Assembly (NCBI RefSeq): GCF_030162935.1
Contig: NZ_JASAUZ010000012.1
Coordinates: 124,001 to 188,000 of the forward strand
DNA: 64,000 nt
Source: Comamonas halotolerans
GTDB taxonomy: Bacteria; Pseudomonadota; Gammaproteobacteria; Burkholderiales; Burkholderiaceae_C
Direction: 5' to 3'
This document shows, piece after piece, positions 26,699-34,651 of the stretch. Numbering within the stretch: the stretch's first letter is position 1; every line of letters begins with the position of its first letter. Under the pieces are notes generated by a model. It had not been told where the DNA came from and searched no databases. It was given only the letters and a program-made list of their open reading frames with translations. The position numbers and the translations under genes are program-made.

Positions 26699-28867
26699 TT
26701 AGAAAGACACCGTGGCTGACACACGGAAGGTGCGAGGCGCACCAGGCATGGCAAAACCATCGGTGAACATCCCGATCCAGTACTTCTTGTCGGTCACGTT
26801 TTCCACGCTGGCATTGAGACGCACAGGGGTGACGCCCAACTTGGTCTCGTACTTGGCCATCAGGTCCAGGCGGTTCCAGGAAGGGGCACGCAGCTTGTTG
26901 CCCGAATCCACCCACTGCTTGCCGGTGTGCAATATGCGGCCACCCACTGTCAGCCCTTGCAGGGGGGTCGCCCAATCAAGTCCAACACGGGCACGCAACT
27001 TGGGCACTCCGAAGTTCTCCAATCCAGTGTTGACCTGACGCGACTTGATGTATTCCACACCACCCAGAAGCGTCCATGTTGGAGACAACCGGCCAAATGC
27101 GCTCCACTCCAGACCAGTCAAGCGCTGTTCGCCATCCAAAACCTGGAAGTTGCTGCTGTTGGTGATGACCGAAGGTTTTTCGATGCGGAACGTGCTCAAC
27201 GTGTGAGTGGTATCTCCGGCCTCGATCTTCACGCCCAGCTCCGCCTGCTTGGTTTGCATCGGTTTCAGTGTTTCGCCACTGTTTGCATAGCCGACGGCAA
27301 CGGTACGCCCCGGCTCCAACCCTTCGGTATAGTTGGCAAACAAAGAGACGTTGTCCCCCCACGGGCGCACGACCAAGCCAACCATCGGGGAGAGGCGGCT
27401 CTCACTGTAGCTGGAGGCCGCCCCATTGGTCCGCGGTGTTTTCACCGTCTGGTGACGGGCACCCACGGTGAGCAGCACCTTGTCCTCAGCAAAGCTCATA
27501 ACGTCAGCCAGAGCCAGTGAGCGGAATTCATTCTCGGTGGTATATCCCTTCCACTGCGGCGCATTAGGGAAGGTCGGCGTGGTGGGGCTGTACATATTGG
27601 TCGTGTAGCAGTAGTTGCACGCCGTGTTGTATGTGCCTTCCTTGTGCTTGAGGATGTTGAACGACAGCTGCAAGCGGTGCTGCACGTCTCCAGTGGCGAA
27701 CTTGCCGATCATGCCGGCCTCTGCCGTGCGCCGTTTCGACTGCGTATGCACGTTGTAAATGGCACCCCGGGTGGTTCCATCGGCCTGAGTCACGATGGCT
27801 CGGGTACCAAACAGCAGGCCCTTGCCTTCGGCTTCCGAGCCTCCGACTGCGAAGTAACCTTGCAGCTCGCTCGTAAAGTCAAACTCCGCGCGGGCCAGCA
27901 GGCCGCTGTTGTCGTATTCACCGTGGGTGCCACGGAACATGTTCACGTCGCCGCTGGGTGGTGCCAGCAGGCGGCCAACGCCCTTGACAGCACGGTTTCC
28001 TGTAAAGCTGAACATGCCGGGGCTGCCATTGTCGATCTTGGTAATGCTGTTGTAGACGTCTAGCGAAAAACGTGCGCGGTCGCCCAGATAGTCCAGGCCC
28101 AGAGCTGCAACGCGGCGCTTCTGGTTTTCAGCATCAGCGCCCATGTCTCCCGAGCCATAGACGCCGTTAAAGCGCAGGCCCAAGCGTTGCTCGGGACCAA
28201 AGCGCTTGCCCACGTCAGCATGCATCTGCAAGTAGGAGTCGGACACATAAGTGGCCGTCAGATCGGCCACTGGCTGAGCCAGAGCGCGTTTGGTAACCAT
28301 GTTGACAGAGCCTGCCACGCTGGCCAACGGAGGCATGCCCGACAGCAATACATTGGGGCCACGCATCACTTCCACGCGCTCGAACATCTCGATGGGTACC
28401 GAATTGGCTGGTGCAATGCCGTACAGACCATTGGTGGCGATGTCCATGGCCGTCACATCCAGACCGCGCAAATTGAAGTTCTGTAGCAGGTGTCCCTTGT
28501 TGGTGGTGAAGACAACGGCAGCGTCATTTTCCAGCACATCCTGCAGCGACAAAGCAGACCAGTCCTCGGCCAGCTCTCGGGTGTAGGCATTGACGTGTAC
28601 CGGAGCGTCCTTGATGGACGTGGCACCCAGGATACCCAGCCGCGCGCCCTTGGCAGCCTTGCGACCTGGGGCCAGCCCGGACAGGTCTTCACGCTCGTAT
28701 TTGTCGCGCACATGGACCTGAGGCAACTGCGGCGTCGCATTGAGTGCTGCGGAGTCCGCCTCTGCGACTGGCTGCGCCTGTGCATGTACTGTGGTGATAA
28801 CGCTGCTTGCCAGCAATGCGAGGACAAGAGTGTTGAGCTGTAGGGGTGCGTGCGGTGAGCTTGGCAT
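26699..28867 (-). CDS. TonB-dependent siderophore receptor
   Basis: The 722-residue outer-membrane protein has a signal peptide (cleavage after VHA near residue 29), a plug domain (about 70-190, with IEMFERVEVMRGPNVLLSGMPP and SVAGSVNMVTKR), a 22-strand beta barrel, and ends with FRVSATVSF, the aromatic C terminus needed for barrel assembly. It imports a ferric siderophore using TonB. The size and plug resemble FhuE/FoxA/FiuA types, but the ligand cannot be told. A Fur-like box overlaps its promoter, and small membrane genes plus a PepSY protein follow in the same direction. Confidence 0.93.
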   Translation of the reverse strand: MPSSPHAPLQLNTLVLALLASSVITTVHAQAQPVAEADSAALNATPQLPQVHVRDKYEREDLSGLAPGRKAAKGARLGILGATSIKDAPVHVNAYTRELAEDWSALSLQDVLENDAAVVFTTNKGHLLQNFNLRGLDVTAMDIATNGLYGIAPANSVPIEMFERVEVMRGPNVLLSGMPPLASVAGSVNMVTKRALAQPVADLTATYVSDSYLQMHADVGKRFGPEQRLGLRFNGVYGSGDMGADAENQKRRVAALGLDYLGDRARFSLDVYNSITKIDNGSPGMFSFTGNRAVKGVGRLLAPPSGDVNMFRGTHGEYDNSGLLARAEFDFTSELQGYFAVGGSEAEGKGLLFGTRAIVTQADGTTRGAIYNVHTQSKRRTAEAGMIGKFATGDVQHRLQLSFNILKHKEGTYNTACNYCYTTNMYSPTTPTFPNAPQWKGYTTENEFRSLALADVMSFAEDKVLLTVGARHQTVKTPRTNGAASSYSESRLSPMVGLVVRPWGDNVSLFANYTEGLEPGRTVAVGYANSGETLKPMQTKQAELGVKIEAGDTTHTLSTFRIEKPSVITNSSNFQVLDGEQRLTGLEWSAFGRLSPTWTLLGGVEYIKSRQVNTGLENFGVPKLRARVGLDWATPLQGLTVGGRILHTGKQWVDSGNKLRAPSWNRLDLMAKYETKLGVTPVRLNASVENVTDKKYWIGMFTDGFAMPGAPRTFRVSATVSF

Positions 28868-28882
28868 CTAAGTTAACCCAGA

Positions 28883-28911
28883 AATTAAAGAGCAATAGGA
28901 ATCATTCTCAA
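28883..28911 (-). promoter_or_regulatory. Promoter with Fur-like box upstream of the siderophore receptor
   Basis: TTGAGA (28911-28906) and TTAATT (28888-28883) are spaced by 17 bases. The surrounding 19 bases 28897-28915, read on the minus strand, match the 19-base Fur consensus in about ten positions (core GAGAATGATT) and cover the -35. The wider stretch 28892-28920 is an imperfect palindrome starting GCAATAG and ending CTATTGC. Confidence 0.65.
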
Positions 28912-28920
28912 TTCTATTGC

Positions 28921-29252
28921 TTTTTTATTTACAGCTTGTTCACATTTCTTTACGTTATCTTTACAAGCTAGTGAACTGAGCCGCGCTAGTGCACAAGTTT
29001 CATTGATCAAGCACTTGATCGACGCAGCGTTGACATCTGCAGCTGTAATCGCATCACGCTTGCCGGTCAACGCGCGCTGCCACGTCAGGAGGAAGCAACC
29101 GCGCCTCATCTCGCAGCTTGGGGACTCATACACCTCCCAGAAAACCGAAGGTTTACGGCCAAGATGTGACACGAAGCCGCAGGCAGCCCGCAAATACGAC
29201 AAAACGATGCAGCCACGTATCAGGTGCAGTATTCGCGGCTCTAAGAACGTGT
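28921..29252. other. Intergenic region between receptor and LysR gene
   Basis: About 330 bases beyond the Fur-like site without a credible gene. A minus-strand frame is open here but has no ribosome site and an unlikely composition. The stretch 29239-29264 resembles an insertion-sequence end (see findings). Confidence 0.4.
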
Positions 29253-30140
29253 TTACGATCTCTGAGCCGCCACTCCCAGCTTGCCCGCCAACGCATGCAA
29301 CTGGGGCGACCACCCTGCCTTCTCAGGCGCCACCAGCCAGGTATCGACCAGAGCAATCTGGCTGCGCAGAGGTTCTGGCAATACCAGGGTATGAACGCCA
29401 AAACGCGCTTGCTGTATGCGCATCAGAGCCAGCGGCATCAGTGCGAACCCCATGCCGGCCGCCACGCAGCCCAGAATGGCGTCCAGCGAGCCCATCTCCA
29501 TGATCCGAGCGCCCGTAATGCCCTGGCTGGCCAGCAACAGCTCAATGCGCTGGCGATAACTGCAGCTTTGCCGAAACGCCAGAAACGGTGTGCCCAGCAA
29601 AACCTGCGGCGTGGGCAGAGCCTCCAAAGGCCTGGGGCTGACCAATACCAGTTCTTCCTGAAACACCGCTCGCGCCCACCAGCGAGGGTGCGGTGGCTGC
29701 CCCGCAACCAGCGCGCAGTCCAGCGCCCCGCGCTGCAACTCATCCACCAGCCAGCCCGAAGGCCCTGTACGCAACTGCAGATCAATGTGCGGGTGGTCTT
29801 TGTACAACTGGGCCAACACTGGCGGCAAGCGCAGAGCCGCTGTGCTCTCCATGGCACCGATGCGCAAGCTGCCTGCCGGCGGCCGCTTACCTGCAAAGAG
29901 TGCGCAGGTCTCGTCGTGGGTTTGCAGCAAGCGCTGAGCATGCGGCAACAAGGTATGCCCCGCAGGCGTCAGACGCACCGGTGTGCTGCTGCGCTCCATC
30001 AGTTGCACCTGCAACTCGTCTTCGAGTTTTTTGATGTGTGCCGTTACATTGGACTGCACGGTATGCAGTCGCTGCGCGGCAGCACCGAAGCTGCCTGTGC
30101 TGCACACGGCATCAAACATGCGTAGAGATTTGAGTTGCAT
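29253..30140 (-). CDS. LysR family transcriptional regulator
   Basis: The 295-residue protein has an N-terminal winged helix-turn-helix (MQLKSLRMFDAVCSTGSFGAAAQRLHTVQSNVTAHIKKLEDELQ, residues 1-60) and a LysR effector-binding domain (about 90-290). It diverges from the MFS exporter at 30239, which it probably controls; a 15-bp palindrome lies between them. The last residues run into the sequence that resembles an insertion-sequence end, but the length is normal. Confidence 0.93.
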   Translation of the reverse strand: MQLKSLRMFDAVCSTGSFGAAAQRLHTVQSNVTAHIKKLEDELQVQLMERSSTPVRLTPAGHTLLPHAQRLLQTHDETCALFAGKRPPAGSLRIGAMESTAALRLPPVLAQLYKDHPHIDLQLRTGPSGWLVDELQRGALDCALVAGQPPHPRWWARAVFQEELVLVSPRPLEALPTPQVLLGTPFLAFRQSCSYRQRIELLLASQGITGARIMEMGSLDAILGCVAAGMGFALMPLALMRIQQARFGVHTLVLPEPLRSQIALVDTWLVAPEKAGWSPQLHALAGKLGVAAQRS

Positions 30141-30168
30141 GGCGCTTTATCACAAATACAGATCACAG

Positions 30169-30183
30169 GATTCATTTTGAATC
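30169..30183. promoter_or_regulatory. Probable LysR operator between lysR and the MFS gene
   Basis: GATTCA-TTT-TGAATC is a perfect 6-3-6 inverted repeat, 28 bases before the lysR start and 55 before the MFS start. The place and symmetry fit the site of the divergent regulator. Confidence 0.55.
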
Positions 30184-30238
30184 ATTGGACATGATTGCAG
30201 CAATCCCCTAACCTGCTACCACGACTTCAAGGTGCGAT

Positions 30239-31435
30239 GTGATCCGACGCTCTGAACTACCGCTTTTCCTCACCGGCTTCCTGGCTACGCTCAGCGGCGT
30301 GGGACTGGCCCGCTTTGCCTACACCGCGCTGATGCCCCAGATGGTGCTCGCGGGCTGGTTCAGCGGTGAGCAGGTCGCCTATCTGGGCGCAGCCAATCTG
30401 CTGGGTTATTTGATTGGCGCTTTGGCCGCAGCGCCTTTGGCCGAGCGTCTGGGCGCTGTGCGCGTGCTGGTGCTGTGCTGGCTGGCGGTAGCGCTGAGCT
30501 TTGCTGGCTGCAGCTTTGCCCAGCCCATGCCCGTGTTCTTTTTCTGGCGCTTGCTGTCGGGCGTGGCCGGTGCCGCCTTGATGGTGCTGGGCCCCTCTGT
30601 GGCCATGGCCACCACACCACTGGAGCGCAGGGCGGCGCTGGGGCCGCTGATGTTCTCTGGAATTGGCGTGGGTGCCCTGCTGTCTGCCACCTTGGTGCCA
30701 TCGCTGGCCCGGCAAAGCCTGGGCGCCATCTGGTGGGGACTGACGGCAGTATGCATGCTGGCGTTGGTGTGGGGATGGCACAGTGCACACCGCTTGCCCG
30801 CTGCGGTGCCGGTTTCCGTGGCACCCGGCACCGCTTCGGCCACGGCTTCCCTGCCCGCTGCCCTTTGGAACTTGCCTGTCGTGCTGGTGTTTGCCGCCTA
30901 CATCACCGACGGCTTTGGCTTTGTGCCGCATACCGTGTTCTGGGTGGACTATCTGGCACGTGAGCTCAATCACGGCCCCGCCTATGCTTCCACCCAATGG
31001 GCCTTTTTTGGTCTGGGCGCCGTGGCGGGGCCGCTGTGCGCCGCCCTGTGTGCCACACGCTGGGGCTGGTGGCGAACCACCACTGGTGCTTACGCGCTCA
31101 AAGCGGTAGCGATTGCGCTGCCGCTGTTCACCGTGGGCTTTGCCAGCCATGCTGTCTCGGGCTTTATCGTGGGTGCGCTGTCGCCGGGCATGGCGGCCAT
31201 TACTTCGGGTTATCTGATGCAACTGATCGGCCCCGCACAGCACAAACGCATGTGGGGCTATGCCACCGCAGGCTTTGCCTTGCTGCAAGCCACTGCGGGC
31301 TACCTCATGGCCTCCATCTATGCCAGCACGGGCAGCTATCGCAGTCTGTTCATCTGGGGTTGCAGCGCTTTGGCGCTGGGCACCCTGTTTGTCTTTTTCT
31401 CCAAATCCAAGCCACTTGCTGCCCCCCTGCACTAA
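30239..31435 (+). CDS. MFS transporter, YbfB/YjiJ type
   Basis: The 398-residue protein has twelve membrane helices; the first carries FLATLSGVGLARFAYTALMP, the mark of the YbfB/YjiJ branch of the major facilitator superfamily. It probably exports a small molecule. Translation seems to start at GTG 30239 after AAGGTG; no ATG in frame is near. The glutathione transferase at 31469 follows by 33 bases and may be cotranscribed, suggesting detoxification. Confidence 0.88.
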   Translation: MIRRSELPLFLTGFLATLSGVGLARFAYTALMPQMVLAGWFSGEQVAYLGAANLLGYLIGALAAAPLAERLGAVRVLVLCWLAVALSFAGCSFAQPMPVFFFWRLLSGVAGAALMVLGPSVAMATTPLERRAALGPLMFSGIGVGALLSATLVPSLARQSLGAIWWGLTAVCMLALVWGWHSAHRLPAAVPVSVAPGTASATASLPAALWNLPVVLVFAAYITDGFGFVPHTVFWVDYLARELNHGPAYASTQWAFFGLGAVAGPLCAALCATRWGWWRTTTGAYALKAVAIALPLFTVGFASHAVSGFIVGALSPGMAAITSGYLMQLIGPAQHKRMWGYATAGFALLQATAGYLMASIYASTGSYRSLFIWGCSALALGTLFVFFSKSKPLAAPLH

Positions 31436-31468
31436 GCACGCAAAGCAGCATCTTCGAGCCCCTTCACC

Positions 31469-32068
31469 ATGCAACTTTTTTTGAATGCCACTTCCCCCTT
31501 TGCCCGCGTGGTTCGAGTGATCACGCTGGAAAAAGGCTTGGTCGACCGCGTAAACCTGGTCTGGACTGATCCGTGGAGCAACGACCCTGCGCTTCTGGCC
31601 CAGCATCCCCAGGCACGTATTCCCGTGCTGGTCACCGAAGAGGGCTCGGCAATCGCTGAATCCTTGCTGATTGCGCAGTACCTGGACCACATCGGTAGCG
31701 GCGCACGGCTGGTTCCCCCTGAGCAAATGGCAGCGGTACTGGCACATACAAGCGTGGCCTATGGCCTGATGGAAGCTACATTTCAGGTGGTGATTGCACG
31801 CAAATACGAGGGTGAGACGGCCGACAACAGTGTGCTGGGACAGCGACGCCTGGCCGCCATCGCACGTGCCTTGCAGACACTGGAAGACACTCCGCCCCAG
31901 CCGCTTGGCACCCGCATCACCCTGGCACAGATCATGGCGGCTGTGGCCATTGAATACCTGCTGTTTCGCCTGCCTGCGCTGTGCCCCGTCGCACGCTATC
32001 CGCAATTGCATGCATGGTTGCAACCCTTGCGCCAGCGCCCCAGCATTGCAAGCACATGTTTCGAATAG
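31469..32068 (+). CDS. Glutathione S-transferase family protein
   Basis: The 199-residue protein has a thioredoxin-like N-terminal domain: MQLFLNATSPFARVVRV with the catalytic-type Ser9, PQARIPVLV with the cis-proline, and EGSAIAESLLIAQYLD binding the gamma-glutamyl part of glutathione. The all-helical C-terminal domain follows (about 85-195). It conjugates glutathione to electrophiles. The substrate is not predictable. It lies 33 bases after the MFS exporter. Confidence 0.9.
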   Translation: MQLFLNATSPFARVVRVITLEKGLVDRVNLVWTDPWSNDPALLAQHPQARIPVLVTEEGSAIAESLLIAQYLDHIGSGARLVPPEQMAAVLAHTSVAYGLMEATFQVVIARKYEGETADNSVLGQRRLAAIARALQTLEDTPPQPLGTRITLAQIMAAVAIEYLLFRLPALCPVARYPQLHAWLQPLRQRPSIASTCFE

Positions 32069-32175
32069 GCAAACACGCCACAGTCTGGCTTGCCATCCAT
32101 GCCGCCCTCCCTTAGCCTGCACGCCCAACAACACGTCTAACGTCGCCGCAGCGCGCACTTCGAGAGGAAATCAGT

Positions 32176-32571
32176 ATGTCTATTTCACGCCGCACCTGCC
32201 TGGCCATGGGTTTGGCCATGGGTCTGAGCGCCTGCCTGGGCAGCGCCTCACCATTTGGTGTGGTCAAAGATTTTTATGCTGCCGTGCAAGCAGGCAATAC
32301 CGACAAAGCCCTGCAATACATGGCTTTGGCTCAAGTCTCGGCCGACGAAATGCGCATGGTCAAACCCAAGGTGGAAATGATGGTGGCGCAAAGCAATTCC
32401 GTCACAGAAGCCAACGGCGGCATGGGCAGCATCGAGTTGCTCGAAGAAAAGATTGCAGAAGATGGCCAAACAGCCCGTGTACATGTGAAATTGACGTACA
32501 AAAATGGCAAGACGAAGGAAGAAAACTTCAAGCTGCGCCAAGAAGATGGCAACTGGAAGATCATCCTTTGA
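32176..32571 (+). CDS. DUF4878-like lipoprotein
   Basis: The 131-residue protein has a lipoprotein signal (MGLSAC, lipidation Cys20) and a cystatin/NTF2-like domain: VVKDFYAAVQAGNTDKALQYM at about 29-49 and TYKNGKTKEENFKLRQEDGNWKIIL at the end, the pattern of DUF4878 proteins. It probably sits in the outer membrane facing the periplasm. Its stop codon TGA overlaps the TTG start of the following YiiX-like gene. GAGAGGAAA supplies the ribosome site. Role unknown. Confidence 0.78.
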   Translation: MSISRRTCLAMGLAMGLSACLGSASPFGVVKDFYAAVQAGNTDKALQYMALAQVSADEMRMVKPKVEMMVAQSNSVTEANGGMGSIELLEEKIAEDGQTARVHVKLTYKNGKTKEENFKLRQEDGNWKIIL

Positions 32572-33149
32572 CCACCGGCCTGCTGTACAAGGCCACGATT
32601 GGGGTGGCCTTTTTTTTCAGCGGCTGGTGTGCTGCCCAAACCCCGCAGCTGCCAGCCCAGGCCATGGCTGGCGACCTGATTTTCCGGGCGGGCACTGAAG
32701 GGGTCAGCCATGCGGTAATGGCTGTGGATCAAGGGCTCTACAGCCATGTTGGACTGCTCATTGGAACGCCAGAAAATTGGCAGGTTGTGCATGCTACGCC
32801 TTCCGAGCGCAGAGGCACACCAGATGCCGTGGTGCTCGACGATCTGGCGTTCTACCTGGATGCACAGCGTGCCAGTGGCTTCCAGGTGATGCAGGTGCAC
32901 GGAGTCAGCGCCACCCAACGACAGCAAGTGGTGAACTGGGCCCTGGGCCAAAAGGGGCGCCGCTTTCATATGCTTGACCGCACGCTGGGCACCTATTGCA
33001 CGACCTTGGTGTGGGACGCGTGGCAGCACGCCGGGCTCGATCTGCAAGTGCACTTCACGCAGGTGTCGCTCCCCTTGCTCAGCGGCAGCTATCTTCTGCC
33101 CAGTGCGCTGGCGGCTTCACCGCACCTGCGCGCGCTGGCAGCGCCTTAA
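32568..33149 (+). CDS. YiiX-like permuted NlpC/P60 hydrolase
   Basis: The 193-residue protein starts at TTG 32568, which overlaps the TGA of the lipoprotein gene and follows GGAAG. A signal peptide (cleavage after CAA near residue 23) leads to GDLIFRAG, YSHVGLLIG with catalytic His60, and YCTTLVWDAW with nucleophile Cys144, the His-before-Cys order of the permuted NlpC/P60 family (YiiX/YaeF). Such enzymes cleave amide or ester bonds of lipids or peptides. It probably works in the periplasm with the coupled lipoprotein. The open frame extends far upstream but only this start gives a signal peptide. Confidence 0.75.
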   Translation: MTTGLLYKATIGVAFFFSGWCAAQTPQLPAQAMAGDLIFRAGTEGVSHAVMAVDQGLYSHVGLLIGTPENWQVVHATPSERRGTPDAVVLDDLAFYLDAQRASGFQVMQVHGVSATQRQQVVNWALGQKGRRFHMLDRTLGTYCTTLVWDAWQHAGLDLQVHFTQVSLPLLSGSYLLPSALAASPHLRALAAP

Positions 33150-33155
33150 ACGGCT

Positions 33156-33890
33156 TCACACCCCAAGATACTGCTGACGCACCTTTTCATCGCCTGCCAG
33201 TTCAGCCATGCTGCTGCTGTGCACAATCTGGCCTTTTTCCAGCACATAAGCACGGTCTGCCACCACTTGCGCGAATGGCAGGTTTTGCTCGCTGAGCAAA
33301 ATACCAATGCCCTGGGCCTTGAGCTGCAAAATCGTTTTCGCCATTTGCTCCACGATCAAGGGGGCCACACCCTCGCTGGGTTCATCAAGCAGCACCACGT
33401 AGGGCTGCCCCATCAGGGTACGCGCCACGGTCAGCATTTGCTGCTCACCTCCACTCATCTGTCCTCCCGGGCGATCTGGCATTTCCCCCAGATTGGGGAA
33501 CAGTGCAAAAAGCTTTTCAGGCGTCCAGTGCGGCAGCGCTTCTCCACCAGGCCAGGAGCGCGCCTTCTGCCGCCCCACCTCGAGGTTTTCCAGCACCGTC
33601 AGCGCAGTGAAGATGCGTCGGTCTTCCGGTACATAGCCCAAGCCTGCACGTGCGATCTGGTGCGAAGCTTTGCGGCGCATGTCAGCGCCCATGAAAAAAA
33701 CTTTTCCTTCGCGCCGCTGCACCAGCCCAGCGATGGATTTGAGGGTGGTGGATTTGCCTGCACCATTGCGCCCCATCAACGCCACCACTTCACCACGCCC
33801 CACGTTCAAAGAAACGCCGTGCAGGATGTGCGCAGCGCCATACCAAGCATTCAACTGCTCCACCTGCAGCAATGTATCAGTGCCGCTCAT
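33156..33890 (-). CDS. livF: LIV-type ABC transporter ATP-binding protein LivF
   Basis: The 244-residue ATPase has Walker A GRNGAGKST, the signature MSGGEQQM, Walker B VVLLDEPSEG and the switch His region. The family of LivF supplies one of two ATPases in branched-chain amino acid importers. Its start overlaps the livG stop by 4 bases (ATGA). It is the last gene of the first LIV operon on the minus strand and converges with the YiiX-like gene 6 bases away without a visible terminator. Confidence 0.94.
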   Translation of the reverse strand: MSGTDTLLQVEQLNAWYGAAHILHGVSLNVGRGEVVALMGRNGAGKSTTLKSIAGLVQRREGKVFFMGADMRRKASHQIARAGLGYVPEDRRIFTALTVLENLEVGRQKARSWPGGEALPHWTPEKLFALFPNLGEMPDRPGGQMSGGEQQMLTVARTLMGQPYVVLLDEPSEGVAPLIVEQMAKTILQLKAQGIGILLSEQNLPFAQVVADRAYVLEKGQIVHSSSMAELAGDEKVRQQYLGV

Positions 33891-34651
33891 ACCTGTTTCT
33901 CCAACACCAGGCCCGTGCCCAGATAGGCTTGCTGCACCCGAGCGTCATCACGCACCTGCTGCGGCGTACCTTCAGCCAGCAACTGACCCCGCACCAGCAC
34001 CGCCACGCGGTCGGCCTGACCGAACACCACATCCATGCTGTGTTCGGTAAACAGCACGCCCACCTGCCGGGCCCTGGCCAGCTCACGCGTCAGCTGCATC
34101 AGCGCCACACGCTCGCCAGGAGCCATGCCAGCCGTGGGCTCGTCCATGAGCAGCAACTTGGGATCGTGCGCCAGGGCAATCGCCAGCTCCACACGCTTGA
34201 CATCACCATAGGCCAACGCGCTACAGGCACGGTCTGCCTGGGCGGCCATGCCCACTTGCTCGAGCAAAGCCAGCGCATGGTCGCGGCGGTGCGCAGCCGC
34301 CCGTGGCCACCATGAAAAAATGTGCTGGTCGTGCGAGAGCAAGGCCATCTGCACGTTCTCCACCACCGTGAGCGAAGCAAAGGTCTGCGCAATCTGGAAA
34401 GTGCGCCCAACACCCTTGCGCCAAATGTCACGCGGAGCCAAACCCGCTATGTTTTCGTCTGACAGCAACACATGACCACGGTCCGGCCTGAGCTGTCCCC
34501 CTACCATGTTGAAGGTGGTGCTCTTTCCCGCGCCATTGGGGCCAATCAGCGCCAACAGCTCTCCGGCTCGCACGGAAAACGACACATCCCGCACGGCCTG
34601 AACACCGCCAAAGGTTTTTGAAATACCCTGAACCTGGAGCAGCGTATTCAT
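33887..34651 (-). CDS. livG: LIV-type ABC transporter ATP-binding protein LivG
   Basis: The 254-residue ATPase has Walker A GPNGAGKST, the LivG-type signature ALAYGDVKRVELA in place of LSGGQ, Walker B LLLMDEPTAG and ends in the family's EVRxxPxVxxAYLG-like tail (QQVRDDARVQQAYLGTG). It overlaps livF and the fused permease gene by 4 bases each, showing translational coupling. Confidence 0.94.
   Translation of the reverse strand: MNTLLQVQGISKTFGGVQAVRDVSFSVRAGELLALIGPNGAGKSTTFNMVGGQLRPDRGHVLLSDENIAGLAPRDIWRKGVGRTFQIAQTFASLTVVENVQMALLSHDQHIFSWWPRAAAHRRDHALALLEQVGMAAQADRACSALAYGDVKRVELAIALAHDPKLLLMDEPTAGMAPGERVALMQLTRELARARQVGVLFTEHSMDVVFGQADRVAVLVRGQLLAEGTPQQVRDDARVQQAYLGTGLVLEKQV

Noticed and set aside
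28885..29313. A 142-codon minus-strand frame between the receptor and LysR genes
   Set aside because: It overlaps the LysR 3' end and the Fur-like promoter, has no ribosome site, and no protein-like pattern.
30257..32158. A 633-codon open frame on the minus strand opposite the MFS and GST genes
   Set aside because: It mirrors two well-supported + genes, has a His/Gln/Gly-rich composition without domains, and results from codon bias in GC-rich DNA.
31794..32567. Upstream extension of the YiiX-like gene through the GST and lipoprotein genes
   Set aside because: The extension overlaps two confirmed genes in another frame; only the TTG at 32568 yields a signal peptide and ribosome site.
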